64,000 bases of DNA from Bacteroidales bacterium (GTDB taxonomy: Bacteria > Bacteroidota > Bacteroidia > Bacteroidales > F082): assembly GCA_024709145.1 (NCBI GenBank), contig JANJXG010000055.1, forward strand, positions 1 to 64,000. Direction: 5' to 3'. Made by a program: the position numbers and the translations under genes. The notes beneath the pieces were generated by a model. The model saw only the letters and a list, made by a program, of their open reading frames with translations, was not told the DNA's origin and did no database searches. Shown here in pieces: positions 51,620 to 61,307 of this stretch (the stretch's first letter is position 1; every line of letters starts with the position of its first letter).

Positions 51620-53662
51620 TCATTTCAATGCTTTCAATGCATTTTGCGCTGCATCGATGGCAGGTTTTGCCGAAATTTCTTTGCCAACTGCCCCTTTCAT
51701 CCATAGTTGTGGGATAATGCGACCCTGGGTGAAGCTGCGATAAATTTCACCGGCGAAATCTTTGTTTTTAATGTGTTCGCCAAACTGAAATTCGATAAGC
51801 TGCCCAATCGGATAAGCCGAAAGATAGAGCGGATTATCGATCATATGACTATAGATACCCAGTATCGGGCTGTCGTGTACCCCGAAAACCGGAGCAAAAA
51901 ATTGATTCCAAATCTCTGTGGCAATTTGATTAACTGCCCTTTTCAAGTCGGAGGGAGTGGCATCAGGATTGGCATACAACCAGCGCCAAACGCGGATATC
52001 AACCAGGGAGACGCCCATGATTTCATAGTTTGACCAAAGGTTATCGAGGGCAGCAAGGTGTTTGCTTTGCTCATTTTGCTGCTCCATGCCAAGCAACTCG
52101 AGGTCGCGTGCCTGAAAAACGAAGGCCAGTGCCTCGGTGAATGAGGTGTTGGGGACGCCATTGAGCATGTAGTAATCGACGTTCTGGAGCGTTATAGTTT
52201 GTTCCACATTATGGCCAAATTCATGGATAGCAATGTTATAGCCCTTGTAGTCCATGCCGTCAGCACCAATGCGTGTGCGCAACCTTGCTTTGTCTGATTT
52301 CATGGCAGCACCCCAGGCATGTCCTGCACCACGTGAAGGGTCAACGATGATTTTAGATGCTATGCTGGCTGCTGAATCGGGATTGAACCCGAATTTTACC
52401 AGAATATTTGGTAAATCGTTTTCGAAGGCGGTTTTGTTCGGGTATTTTGCCTTTAGAAGGGCGTCAACTTTACTGATGTCGATGGTTGAGCGTGTTTTAA
52501 ATCCATCATACCATATGTCCCAGGGTTGGAGTTTTCGTCCCAGCCGCTTTTCAATGTATTTACCCATTTCGAGCAGTACCGGGTTGGAAACAAGATCAGT
52601 AAAGATGGCTTCCACATCTTCAACAGGGATTTCCATTTCATCATCAAACTTGCGCTGGATGTAATCCGGAAAATGAGGTGAATAAGCATCGATGCCTTGA
52701 GTAGCCTTGAAAAGGTTGAGCAATTGAAGATAGCGGGTATCAGGTTCCGGTTTAAAAACTACCTCTGTTCCGTTTTGATAAAGTTTGTTTGCAACCGGAT
52801 TCCATTCATAGGCAGAATTATTGATAATTTCCTGAGGAATCTCTTGCCGGATAATTCGTTGCATAACTTCATAAATGATAGCCTGCCTGGCAAATCCATC
52901 CTTGTTGGCATATTGCGACTTGATTTCATCACGCAAACCCCAGTGCGAGATGAGCTTCATTTCAGCGGGAAATAAACTTTTGCCCTTTTTATCGATCAGC
53001 TTACCGGTGAAAATGTTGTATTCTGAAATGTAGGCATCGGCATCGCTGCTGGCTTGTGAATAGGCTTGCAGATTATTGGCCGGAACGCGAGACTTAAACA
53101 CATCGCCCATTCTGGCATAGGCCCACTCGAGCCTTGTCCAGGTGTCACCGAGAACCGTTTTTTCTTTCAGGGTGAAGAATGGAAAATTGAGGATGGTGAT
53201 AAAGGCAATTTTATTATCGAAGAAATCATCGCTTAAATGGGCGCCCGGATTGTATCCGCCAAAGATCCTATCAACTTCAAGTATCTCACCTTCATCCACA
53301 TGAAGTGGTATTTTTAAACCGACACTCATTTTATTAAAGCTCCCTGAAAGCAACTCAAGGTTGTTTTCGAGCCTGTGAAAGATTGCTTCGCGCTCTTCAG
53401 CATTTTTTGCAGAGTAGGTGCGGCATAAAGCTTCGAACTCTTCTGCACTACCATCAGTATTTTGCCAAAAAGAAGCAGCTTGCTGCACACCTTTTTCGAT
53501 GCGCTGGTGTTGGTCGGCTGTTGAATTTTCTTTTAGCTTTTCAATGAGACCGTTTATTGCCTCCTGATTATTCAAAATCATTGCTTTTTCCATTTGTTGT
53601 GGAAATACGGTGCCTGCAATCAGCAAAAACAAAATCGCCAGGCTAAATAATCTCTTTTTCAT
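51620..53662 (-). CDS. Exported zinc metallopeptidase, HEXXH type, family not recognised
   Basis: ATG 53662 is chosen because it starts a classic signal peptide (MKKRLFSLAILFLLIAG, cleaved near residue 22). The mature part is about 657 residues. Zinc ligands H480 and H484 with catalytic E481 lie in IAIHEFGHNVEQ; E510 in FTEALAFVF, 26 residues after the second histidine, is the likely third ligand, as in gluzincins. The N-terminal region is helical. I do not recognise a closer family; M49 and M3 share only the general layout. It probably acts in the periplasm or outer membrane. Monocistronic with its own terminator. Confidence 0.82.
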   Translation of the reverse strand: MKKRLFSLAILFLLIAGTVFPQQMEKAMILNNQEAINGLIEKLKENSTADQHQRIEKGVQQAASFWQNTDGSAEEFEALCRTYSAKNAEEREAIFHRLENNLELLSGSFNKMSVGLKIPLHVDEGEILEVDRIFGGYNPGAHLSDDFFDNKIAFITILNFPFFTLKEKTVLGDTWTRLEWAYARMGDVFKSRVPANNLQAYSQASSDADAYISEYNIFTGKLIDKKGKSLFPAEMKLISHWGLRDEIKSQYANKDGFARQAIIYEVMQRIIRQEIPQEIINNSAYEWNPVANKLYQNGTEVVFKPEPDTRYLQLLNLFKATQGIDAYSPHFPDYIQRKFDDEMEIPVEDVEAIFTDLVSNPVLLEMGKYIEKRLGRKLQPWDIWYDGFKTRSTIDISKVDALLKAKYPNKTAFENDLPNILVKFGFNPDSAASIASKIIVDPSRGAGHAWGAAMKSDKARLRTRIGADGMDYKGYNIAIHEFGHNVEQTITLQNVDYYMLNGVPNTSFTEALAFVFQARDLELLGMEQQNEQSKHLAALDNLWSNYEIMGVSLVDIRVWRWLYANPDATPSDLKRAVNQIATEIWNQFFAPVFGVHDSPILGIYSHMIDNPLYLSAYPIGQLIEFQFGEHIKNKDFAGEIYRSFTQGRIIPQLWMKGAVGKEISAKPAIDAAQNALKALK

Positions 53663-53762
53663 AGGTGATTTACATTTACATTCAGCCTGCAAAGTTATAA
53701 ATTACACGTATGGAAAGCGATCAATCTTTGATTAAACTAAATGCTTTAAATGGGCTGATCAA

Positions 53763-53789
53763 TAAAAAAAGGCCTGAAAAACAGGCCTT
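53763..53789 (-). terminator. Terminator of fabI
   Basis: AAGGCCTG/CAGGCCTT stem with an A-rich loop; on the minus strand a T run follows. Confidence 0.8.
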
Positions 53790-53814
53790 CATAGGTCTTT
53801 ATAACCGAATGTTT

Positions 53815-54672
53815 CTAGTCCAATTCTTCTTCCTCTGTAGGAGGGCAATCGCAGTTGATGCTCTTGTTGTACATGGTCATCGCCTTCAAACTCATACCCA
53901 TGCTCGAAAATCCTCCGTCGTGAAAGAGATTTTGCATTGTTACTTTTCGCGTTAAGTCAGAAAACAAGGTGATTGCATAATCAGCACATTCATCAGCTGT
54001 GGCATTGCCCAGTGGTGACATTCTTTCTGTGAAATCAATCAGACCATCAAACCCTTTCACACCGCTGCCTGCTGTCGTTTTGGTAGGTGACTGCGAAATG
54101 GTGTTCACCCTAATCTTTCGCTCGCGGCCATAAATGTACCCAAAGCTACGGGCAATACTTTCGAGCAAAGCCTTGGCATCAGCCATGTCGTTGTAGCCAT
54201 ACAAAGTGCGTTGGGCTGCCACATAAGAAAGCGCAACCACAGAACCCCATTCGTTGATGGCATCTTTCTTAAAAGCGATCTGGAGCATTTTGTGAAAAGA
54301 CACTGCAGAAATGTCCAGTGTTTTATTAAGATATTCGTAATTGAGGTCATTATAAACACGTTTTTTCCTTACGTTTAATGACATCCCGATTGAATGAAGC
54401 ACAAAGTCGACCTTGCCACCCAACACCTCCATGCTTTTATCAAAAACATTTGACAGGTCGGCAACAGATGTTGCATCGGCAGGAATTACTGTTGATCCGC
54501 ATTTTGCAGCCAGCTCGTCGAGCTCTCCGAAACGAAGCGCAGTTGGTGTGTTGCTTAGTGTGAAAACAGCGCCTTCTTCATGTGCTTTTTCAGCCACTTT
54601 CCAGGCGATTGACTTGTTATCGAGTGCTCCAAAAATGATTCCTCTTTTTCCTTTTAGCAATTGATATGCCAT
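53815..54672 (-). CDS. fabI: Enoyl-[acyl-carrier-protein] reductase, FabI type
   Basis: The 285-residue protein has the NAD-binding start GKRGIIFGALDNKSIAW typical of FabI. The catalytic pair is Y150 and Y160 with K167 in the YX6K motif (YNDMADAK), spaced as in E. coli FabI. Further conserved parts are LHSIGMS near 92-98 and RVNTISQSPTKT. It reduces the enoyl bond in each fatty acid elongation cycle. The protein ends with an acidic EEEELD tail preceded by a CDC motif, common in Bacteroidota members. It follows recN at a distance of 147 bases. Confidence 0.94.
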   Translation of the reverse strand: MAYQLLKGKRGIIFGALDNKSIAWKVAEKAHEEGAVFTLSNTPTALRFGELDELAAKCGSTVIPADATSVADLSNVFDKSMEVLGGKVDFVLHSIGMSLNVRKKRVYNDLNYEYLNKTLDISAVSFHKMLQIAFKKDAINEWGSVVALSYVAAQRTLYGYNDMADAKALLESIARSFGYIYGRERKIRVNTISQSPTKTTAGSGVKGFDGLIDFTERMSPLGNATADECADYAITLFSDLTRKVTMQNLFHDGGFSSMGMSLKAMTMYNKSINCDCPPTEEEELD

Positions 54673-54819
54673 GATTCTTTTAATTTGTTAGCATTTGTTG
54701 TCTGTGGTGGCAAAGATACAAAAACTGCAATAGATGCATATATTCTTTAATGAATTGCTAATCAATGATATATAAATTTGTATAATGATGTTTCTTTGGG
54801 TTGGATTGCACTTATAACA

Positions 54820-56478
54820 TCAAAATCCACCCATAAGTTCCCGGGCTGCTGTTCGGGCAGCCGGTGTGATCACATCATCGCTAAGCATGCGGGCAATTTC
54901 TTCGATGCGCTGCTGTTCCGACAGCTGTATGATCAAACTGCGGGTTCGTTTTTCATCATCACGTTTGTAAACAAGCAGGTGATTGGCAGCTTTCCCGGCG
55001 ATTTGAGGAAGGTGCGTGATGGCAATCAATTGCCGCTGATGAGCCATTGAGGCCATGATTCGTCCTACCTTGGCTGCGATATCGCCGGAAACACCGGTGT
55101 CGATTTCATCAAAAATGATGGTTGGTGTGTGTTTGTTGCCAGATGTAAGGCTTTTGATGGCCAACATTAAACGGGATAATTCGCCCCCTGATGCTACCCT
55201 TGAAATGTCTTCGGGTCTGCCTCCTTTGTTGGCAGTAAAAAGAAAACTAAGTTGATCGGCTCCGCTGACTCCATAGGTTCTGCTTGTTTCAAGCACTGCT
55301 TCAAAGCGGCCATTGGGCATGCCAAGTTGGGTGAGCAGCAGTCTCACTGATCGTTCCATTTCAGGAATTAGCTTTTTACGTGACTGACTCAATAGTTGGG
55401 CTTTTTCTTCGAGTTTCTTCTCTAAGTTAATCAGGTTTTGTGAGAGCTGACCGATGTTGACTTCTTTTTTCTCGATGAATTCAAGTCTCTGAATCAGATT
55501 GCTTTGCAACTGCAACAACATATCTGCTTCGAGCACCCTGTGCTTCAACATCAGTTGTTTGATGGTGGATAATCTTAGTTGGATTTTTTCGATTTCAAGC
55601 GGATCAAACAGAATGTTGGCTTCGCGGGCTATCGTATCTGATGCGATGTCTTTTACTTCAACAATCGTACTTTCAAGTCGCTCGGCCAGGGTTGACAGCT
55701 CTGGCATGAATCTGGAGGCTTTCAGCAATTGATGCTGTGCTTCACGCATCAGGCTCACCACATTGGTTTCGGCTCTGTTGAGTTTTTCCGAAGCCAAAAA
55801 CATTGCACTACCAATTTCTTCAGCATGACCGAGTGTTTCAGCTTTTTGATTAAGCTCATTGAATTCTCCGGGTTTAAGTTTAAGTTTTTGGAATTCATCC
55901 AACTGAAATCGTATCAGTTCAATTTCGGCTTGTGAGTCGCTTGCGATAGTTTTAAGCTGGTTGAGCTCAGCCTTACATTGCAACCATTTGCTATAGGCTT
56001 GTTCGTATTCTTTGAGTTGGGTATCATTGTTGGCCAAACCATCGATTATTTGCAATTGAAAGGCCGAATCAGTAAGATGTAGAGAATCGTGTTGCGAATG
56101 AATGTCGACAAGTTGCTCACCCAATGATTTTAAAATGAGGAGGTTGACCGGTGAGTCATTAATAAATGCCCTCGATTTACCTGCAGCACTGATTTCACGC
56201 GTAAGGATGCATTCAGTGTCATATTCAAGATCGTTTTCTCTGAAAAAAGCCTGAAGTTGAAGATGTTGAAGATCGAAGACAGCCTCTACAAGGCATTTGC
56301 TAGTTTTATCATGTAGCACAGCAGTGTCGGCACGACTCCCTAAAACAAGACCCAGAGCACCCAAAAGTATGGATTTACCTGCTCCCGTTTCACCGGTAAT
56401 GACGGTAAAGCCTGGCTTGAATTCAATTTCCAGGTGTTCGATCAGTGCATAATTGCTGATTCGCAAGCGACGAAGCAT
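54820..56478 (-). CDS. recN: DNA repair protein RecN
   Basis: ATG 56478 (MLRRLRISNYALIEHLEIEF) gives a 552-residue protein; a longer version would start in a region without conservation. The Walker A GETGAGKSILLGAL is near 30-43, a long coiled coil occupies the middle (about 160-370), and the C-terminal half has the ABC signature VASGGELSRLMLAIK followed by Walker B PTIIFDEIDTGVSG. RecN is an SMC-like ATPase for double-strand break repair. It lies 45 bases after porD on the same strand, as the last member of the bamD-rpoZ-coaBC-porD-recN cluster. Confidence 0.95.
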   Translation of the reverse strand: MLRRLRISNYALIEHLEIEFKPGFTVITGETGAGKSILLGALGLVLGSRADTAVLHDKTSKCLVEAVFDLQHLQLQAFFRENDLEYDTECILTREISAAGKSRAFINDSPVNLLILKSLGEQLVDIHSQHDSLHLTDSAFQLQIIDGLANNDTQLKEYEQAYSKWLQCKAELNQLKTIASDSQAEIELIRFQLDEFQKLKLKPGEFNELNQKAETLGHAEEIGSAMFLASEKLNRAETNVVSLMREAQHQLLKASRFMPELSTLAERLESTIVEVKDIASDTIAREANILFDPLEIEKIQLRLSTIKQLMLKHRVLEADMLLQLQSNLIQRLEFIEKKEVNIGQLSQNLINLEKKLEEKAQLLSQSRKKLIPEMERSVRLLLTQLGMPNGRFEAVLETSRTYGVSGADQLSFLFTANKGGRPEDISRVASGGELSRLMLAIKSLTSGNKHTPTIIFDEIDTGVSGDIAAKVGRIMASMAHQRQLIAITHLPQIAGKAANHLLVYKRDDEKRTRSLIIQLSEQQRIEEIARMLSDDVITPAARTAARELMGGF

Positions 56479-56523
56479 ACGCGTTGAGCTTTTGCACAAA
56501 AGTAATGAAACTTATGCCTTTAA

Positions 56524-57423
56524 TTAATTCGTGAGAATTTTTTCATACTTCGAAGCATTGGCAGGGTCCACTTCGCGCATGATGTTGGCCACTTTTGTCT
56601 TTTCCTGTGGACTACCCTTGCTAAAGATGTTGATGATTTCATCGCGTTTGGCATCAGTCAGAAGCTGCAGGTAAAACAAATCAGATCTGGTTTTTTTTAC
56701 TTGTTCGAGATATGACAATGCACTGGCAATGTTGGCTCTGCCTTCGTCAACATTATCCGACATCAGATCCAGTCCCTGACGATGGTATTCGTAACTAAAT
56801 TGACGCAGAACTCGATAGGAGGGATTTCGCAAGTTTTCGATCAGCCAGTAACGGTTACGGTTTCCGTCAAAAGCCTTCCAACCGCGTTCATTGGCATTTT
56901 GAGCACTGTTTACGATGTTTTCTGCTGCTGTAAAAAATGCGTCACCTCCGTTGAGCGAAAAACTATCGAAATCAAGCCCAAGCATGATGTAGGCATAATA
57001 GGCAAAGATAGCTGTGAGGTTGGAGGAAAATGAATTCTCAGAAAACTCGAGTGGCTGGGATTCGAGATACCTGAATTGAACATTCTCATCAATAAAATTC
57101 AACTGAACTGAGTTGTAGGATGTTTTATAAATCGGACGCTGCAGTACAACATTCAGTGTGCCTTTGTATTCGTCAGACGAGAGTCTTTCTCGAACGGTAA
57201 GCATCATCGTACATTCGATGCGTTCGAGGTTTTTGATGTTGGCATTTGTCCATTTTCTGTTATTCATAAACTCATAAAGGGCCGACTGAAGTGATTCAAA
57301 AACACGCCTGTCGGTACCTTCAATGGTGGGAGCATTGACACTGATGTTTACGAGAAACTCCTGACTGTTTGCTTTAAACAGGCTTAGCCATACAAGAAAA
57401 ATCAAAAGAATTCCTTTTTTCAT
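56524..57423 (-). CDS. porD: DUF4835 family protein, type IX secretion protein PorD
   Basis: The 299-residue protein has a signal peptide (to about 21, ANSQ). The sequence is typical of DUF4835: LVNISVNAPTIEGTDRRVFESLQSALYEFMNNRKW near the start and YYAYIMLGLDFDSFSLNGGD near the middle. The family is annotated as PorD, needed for T9SS in Porphyromonas. It is 48 bases downstream of coaBC. Since two T9SS cargo genes occur in this window, the system is expected elsewhere in the genome. Confidence 0.88.
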   Translation of the reverse strand: MKKGILLIFLVWLSLFKANSQEFLVNISVNAPTIEGTDRRVFESLQSALYEFMNNRKWTNANIKNLERIECTMMLTVRERLSSDEYKGTLNVVLQRPIYKTSYNSVQLNFIDENVQFRYLESQPLEFSENSFSSNLTAIFAYYAYIMLGLDFDSFSLNGGDAFFTAAENIVNSAQNANERGWKAFDGNRNRYWLIENLRNPSYRVLRQFSYEYHRQGLDLMSDNVDEGRANIASALSYLEQVKKTRSDLFYLQLLTDAKRDEIINIFSKGSPQEKTKVANIMREVDPANASKYEKILTN

Positions 57424-57471
57424 ATACCATCGAAGGGATTAGTCCGCCTTATAAACTGTGTTTAAACCTGC

Positions 57472-58683
57472 TTATTGTTTTGATGTTTCAAAAAGCTGCC
57501 ACAATGCATCTGCAATGTCATTCGCCAGCTCGTCCTTTGATTTGAGTGGTAAAACGGTAATTTGCCCTGATTTGTCAATCAAATTGGCTTTGTTGGTGTC
57601 ATGCCTGAAGCCGGCTCCGGGGTCGCTCAGCTGATTTAAAACGATCAAATCCAGGTTCTTGGATTTGATTTTTTCTATTGCATTGTTAACACCATTTTCT
57701 GTTTCCAGCGCAAAACCGATGAGTTTCTGCTGGTCTGTTTTGCTTTGACCCAGAGTTTTCAGGATGTCAGGCGTCCGGATGAGATCAATTGACCAGGCAT
57801 CTTCATTCTTCTTGATTTTTTGACCGGAAACAGTTTTCGGAGTATAATCAGCAACAGCTGCACTCATGATGGCAGCATCACAGACGCTGAAAAGTGCCAT
57901 ACAAGTGTTGTACATCTCGTTAGCCGTGGTAACCGGGTAAATGCTGACTAAATTGTGCTTAATTGTAAGTTCTGTAGGACCCAGCACCAGTTCCACCTCA
58001 GCACCCTGCTGAGCCAGCGCACGGGCTATGGCAAGCCCCATTTTACCTGAGCTGTGATTGCCGATAAAACGAACGGGATCGATTGCTTCGAAAGTAGGCC
58101 CTGCGCTTACCAGTATCTTTTTGCCTGAAAAACGCTGCTGCATTTCAAAAAACCGTTTGATGGTTTCAAACATCACTTCTGGCTCCTCCATCCGGCCTTC
58201 ACCGCAAAGTCCGCTGGCGAGCTCTCCTTTTGTGGCTGCAATGAGCCGATGACCACGCTGCTGAAGCTTGTTGATATTATCTTTTGTTGCCGGATGCTGA
58301 TACATATCAAGATCCATTGCAGGGGCAAACATCACAGGGCAACGTGCTGACAGGTAAACAGTGAGCAAAAAATTATCAGCAATCCCACACGCCATTTTTG
58401 CCATGGTATTTGCTGTAAGTGGTGCCACCAGCATGAGGTCGGCCCAAAGCCCGAGTTCAACATGACTGTTCCATACACCGGTTTCATTATCAAAGAAGCC
58501 TGATTCAACAGGGCTGCCGGATAATGTGGCCAGCGTAAGAGGTGTAACAAATTCTTTGGCAGCAGGGGTAATAATTACCTTCACTTCTGCTCCTGCTTTT
58601 TTTAAAAGCCTGATGAGCAGTGGAATCTTATAGGCAGCAATGCCACCGGTGATCCCAAGAAGGATTTTCTTTCCCTGTAACAT
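57472..58683 (-). CDS. coaBC: Phosphopantothenoylcysteine decarboxylase / phosphopantothenate-cysteine ligase
   Basis: The 403-residue bifunctional enzyme has the CoaC half first: FMN-binding GITGGIAAYKIP, the catalytic histidine in NSHVELGLWAD and the PAMDLDMY motif (about 1-185). The CoaB half follows, with VSAGPTFEAIDPVRFIGNHSSGKMG (about 192-217) and AVADYTPK. It makes 4'-phosphopantetheine for CoA synthesis. Both parts look complete. It lies 15 bases after rpoZ in the conserved Bacteroidota order bamD-rpoZ-coaBC-porD-recN. Confidence 0.95.
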   Translation of the reverse strand: MLQGKKILLGITGGIAAYKIPLLIRLLKKAGAEVKVIITPAAKEFVTPLTLATLSGSPVESGFFDNETGVWNSHVELGLWADLMLVAPLTANTMAKMACGIADNFLLTVYLSARCPVMFAPAMDLDMYQHPATKDNINKLQQRGHRLIAATKGELASGLCGEGRMEEPEVMFETIKRFFEMQQRFSGKKILVSAGPTFEAIDPVRFIGNHSSGKMGLAIARALAQQGAEVELVLGPTELTIKHNLVSIYPVTTANEMYNTCMALFSVCDAAIMSAAVADYTPKTVSGQKIKKNEDAWSIDLIRTPDILKTLGQSKTDQQKLIGFALETENGVNNAIEKIKSKNLDLIVLNQLSDPGAGFRHDTNKANLIDKSGQITVLPLKSKDELANDIADALWQLFETSKQ

Positions 58684-58698
58684 AGGCAGGCTACGGGA

Positions 58699-59031
58699 TT
58701 AAAACTCGCCGTTTTCCTTGTGTGGGTTGCGATAATAAATCTGTTCGTTGAGAAACTCATGAACGGCAATCAAGGTTGGCTTTGGCAGTTTCTCATAGAA
58801 TTTTGCCAACTCAATCTGTTCACGGTTTTCGAAGATTTCTTCCAGATTATCCGAAGATGAACTGAATTCAGAGATTTTCTTTCCAAGCTCTTCCTTTAAC
58901 TCAGTTGAAATCTGGTTAGCCCTTTTTGAAAGAATAGCAACAGTTTCATAAATATTGCCTGTTCCTTTGTAAAACTGATCTTTCTGACGGGTAACAGCAG
59001 TGTTCTCCGTTTTGATTTTTTTAAAGTCCAT
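58699..59031 (-). CDS. rpoZ: RNA polymerase omega subunit, Bacteroidota type
   Basis: The 110-residue protein contains GNIYETVAILSKRANQIS (about 24-42), the Rpb6/omega signature that clamps the beta-prime chain. The C-terminal extension (LPKPTLIAVHEFLNEQIYYRNP) is characteristic of Bacteroidota. Its position between bamD (11 bases upstream) and coaBC (15 bases downstream) is the usual one in the phylum. It helps assemble RNA polymerase. Confidence 0.92.
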   Translation of the reverse strand: MDFKKIKTENTAVTRQKDQFYKGTGNIYETVAILSKRANQISTELKEELGKKISEFSSSSDNLEEIFENREQIELAKFYEKLPKPTLIAVHEFLNEQIYYRNPHKENGEF

Positions 59032-59042
59032 GGATGATAAGC

Positions 59043-59837
59043 TTATTTAACGATTTTTTTTCTGGCTTTCTCATGTATCGGTTCCAGAAGTCCGATGTAA
59101 GTGCTTTCGGGGTATTGAAAGCGAAGGTTATTGTATGATTCAATGGCGGCTTCATACCTCTCACGCTGTTTTTCAGGGATGCTTTTTTCAGCATACTCGT
59201 AATTGGCACGAACCATATTCTGAAGCACTTCCTCGCCACGGTCAGTGTCGGGGTATCTTTTTAGCAAATTTTGAAACGAGGTGATGGCTGCCTGGTAATC
59301 TTCCATTTTGAAATAAAGCAGCGCAATGTTAAAGTCCTTCAATTCCAGTTTCTCACGCAAATCATCGATCAGTTTGTTGCTTTCGGCAACACGACTGCTT
59401 TTGGGGTACTGATCAGCAAATGCCTGCAACTCTTTGATAGCTAAAATTGTATTCGACTGATCAAGGCTCGGGCGAGGCGAATCCATATAATAACAATAGG
59501 CATTCATGAAACTACATTCTTCTGCCCTTGCTGAGGTAGGATAGGTTTGCGCATGCTTTTTAAAATAAAAACTGGCTACCGAATAATCTTTCAAATGGTA
59601 ATAACAGTAAGCCATCCTGTAACTGATTTCTTCGCCCTTGCCTGTGCCACGATAGGCTGCCTGTAAAAGGTCGAAAAGTTCCAGAGAACGGGTATAGTCC
59701 TTTTTTTCAAAATAATCCAGCGCAGTTTCATATTTCACGTCATTGTCGGTGCTTTTCAGCAATTTTTGATACTTGCTGCATGAACTGAAACTGAAAATCA
59801 GCAGGAAACCCAGAGGAATGAGCAGTCTTTTAATCAT
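59043..59837 (-). CDS. bamD: Outer-membrane protein assembly factor BamD
   Basis: The 264-residue lipoprotein (lipobox FSFSSC, C20) is built from TPR helices. Typical parts are YETALDYFEKKDYTRSLELFDLL, SYRMAYCYYHLKDYSVASFYFKKH and YPTSARAEECSFMNAYCYY. BamD is part of the complex that folds beta-barrel proteins into the outer membrane. It is the first gene of the cluster and faces away from the PLP synthase gene, so a shared divergent promoter region lies at 59838-60018. Confidence 0.94.
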   Translation of the reverse strand: MIKRLLIPLGFLLIFSFSSCSKYQKLLKSTDNDVKYETALDYFEKKDYTRSLELFDLLQAAYRGTGKGEEISYRMAYCYYHLKDYSVASFYFKKHAQTYPTSARAEECSFMNAYCYYMDSPRPSLDQSNTILAIKELQAFADQYPKSSRVAESNKLIDDLREKLELKDFNIALLYFKMEDYQAAITSFQNLLKRYPDTDRGEEVLQNMVRANYEYAEKSIPEKQRERYEAAIESYNNLRFQYPESTYIGLLEPIHEKARKKIVK

Positions 59838-59962
59838 GGCGCAAAATTACATTTTTTTTGTGTTGTGGCAAACGCAGCCGCACCTATTTTATTATAAGGT
59901 GTTAAAAGGCTCTTTATTTTTGATGATGTTTGAAGTAGCGGCTGATTCTTTCGAGCCTGTTT

Positions 59963-59992
59963 ATTGCCCTAATGATGTATTTATTACTTTTG
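59963..59992 (+). promoter_or_regulatory. Promoter of the PLP synthase gene
   Basis: TTG (59963-59965), 19 bases of spacer and TACTTTTG (59985-59992) match the Bacteroidota pattern, 26 bases before the ATG. Confidence 0.55.
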
Positions 59993-60018
59993 CAAACTAA
60001 ATTTTTACACTATCAATC

Positions 60019-61257
60019 ATGGATGTTTTTGATAAATGTACCATCAATATGGGCCCGCTTGGTCAGTATGCTGATCAGACCGAGGGTTATTTTATGTTTC
60101 CAAAACTGGAAGGGGACATCAGTAATAAAATGATCTTCAGGGGTAAAGAACGGCTGGTCTGGAGTTTGAATAACTATCTTGGCTTGGCCAATCATCCTGA
60201 AGTTAGAAAAGCTGATGCCGATGCTGCTGCCCGGTTCGGCATGGCCTATCCTATGGGTGCCAGAATGATGTCGGGTCAAAGCAATTACCACGAACAGCTC
60301 GAACAGGAGTTGGCTGCTTTCGTTGGGCGTGAAGCGGCCTATTTACTTAATTACGGATATCAGGGAATGGTTTCTGTTATCAATTCGATGGTCGACCGTA
60401 AAGATGTGATCGTGTATGATTCTGAGGCTCACGCCTGTATCATTGACGGGATGCGTCTACATTTCGGAAAGCGCTTTGTTTATCCACACAATAACATTGA
60501 GAATCTGGAAATTCAACTACGCAGGGCAAAGAAAATGACGGATGAAACCGGTGGAGGAATTCTTGTCATTACCGAGGGTGTTTATGGCATGTCGGGCGAT
60601 TTGGGTAAGTTGAAAGAGATCGTTGCCTTGAAAGAAAAATATCCTTTCCGGCTTTTGGTCGACGACGCTCATGGATTTGGGACAATGGGACCTACCGGTG
60701 CCGGTACTGATGAATATTTTGGTGTACAGAAAGACGTTGACCTCTATTTTGGCACTTTTGCAAAATCGATGGCTGGAATTGGTGGCTTTATTGCCGGCGA
60801 GAAAAAAGTGATAAAGTATCTTATGTACAATATGCGCTCGCAAATTTTTGCGAAATCTCTCCCAATGCCTATGGTTTTGGGGGCTTTGAAACGCCTGGAT
60901 ATGATTCGCACTCAGCCGGAGCATCGGATAAAACTATGGAACATTGTGAATGCACTTCAGTCCGGGCTGAAGGAAGCTGGGCTTGATATTGGGAATACGG
61001 AATCGCCTGTTACACCAGTTATGCTCAACGGAACAGTTGGTGAGGCTACTCAAATTACCTATGATTTGCGTGAGAACTACAATATTTTCTGCTCAATTGT
61101 TTCCTACCCTGTTGTGCCAAAGGGTATTATCTTGCTGCGTCTGATTCCTACGGCCGTGCACACGCTTGAGGATGTGAATTATACAATCAAAGCGTTTAAA
61201 GAAGTCAAGGAGAAGCTCGATAATAAGATTTATTCTGAGCAAATGGCCGAAATTTAA
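60019..61257 (+). CDS. Alpha-oxoamine synthase (serine palmitoyltransferase-like PLP enzyme)
   Basis: The 412-residue protein is a fold-type I PLP enzyme of the alpha-oxoamine synthase family. D215-D216-A-H218-G binds the PLP ring, and the Schiff-base lysine is K249 in GTFAKSMAGIGGF. Family members join an amino acid to an acyl-CoA with loss of CO2. In Bacteroidota close relatives are serine palmitoyltransferase (sphingolipids) and cysteate acyltransferase (sulfonolipids). YPMGARMMSGQSNYHEQLE near 78-96 fits this lipid branch better than glycine C-acetyltransferase. The next gene encodes a membrane protein 50 bases downstream. The amino acid used cannot be told. Confidence 0.85.
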   Translation: MDVFDKCTINMGPLGQYADQTEGYFMFPKLEGDISNKMIFRGKERLVWSLNNYLGLANHPEVRKADADAAARFGMAYPMGARMMSGQSNYHEQLEQELAAFVGREAAYLLNYGYQGMVSVINSMVDRKDVIVYDSEAHACIIDGMRLHFGKRFVYPHNNIENLEIQLRRAKKMTDETGGGILVITEGVYGMSGDLGKLKEIVALKEKYPFRLLVDDAHGFGTMGPTGAGTDEYFGVQKDVDLYFGTFAKSMAGIGGFIAGEKKVIKYLMYNMRSQIFAKSLPMPMVLGALKRLDMIRTQPEHRIKLWNIVNALQSGLKEAGLDIGNTESPVTPVMLNGTVGEATQITYDLRENYNIFCSIVSYPVVPKGIILLRLIPTAVHTLEDVNYTIKAFKEVKEKLDNKIYSEQMAEI

Positions 61258-61307
61258 TACACATTAAAGCTGTCCGGTTTCATTCAGACAGGTTTTATAA
61301 TTTTTCT

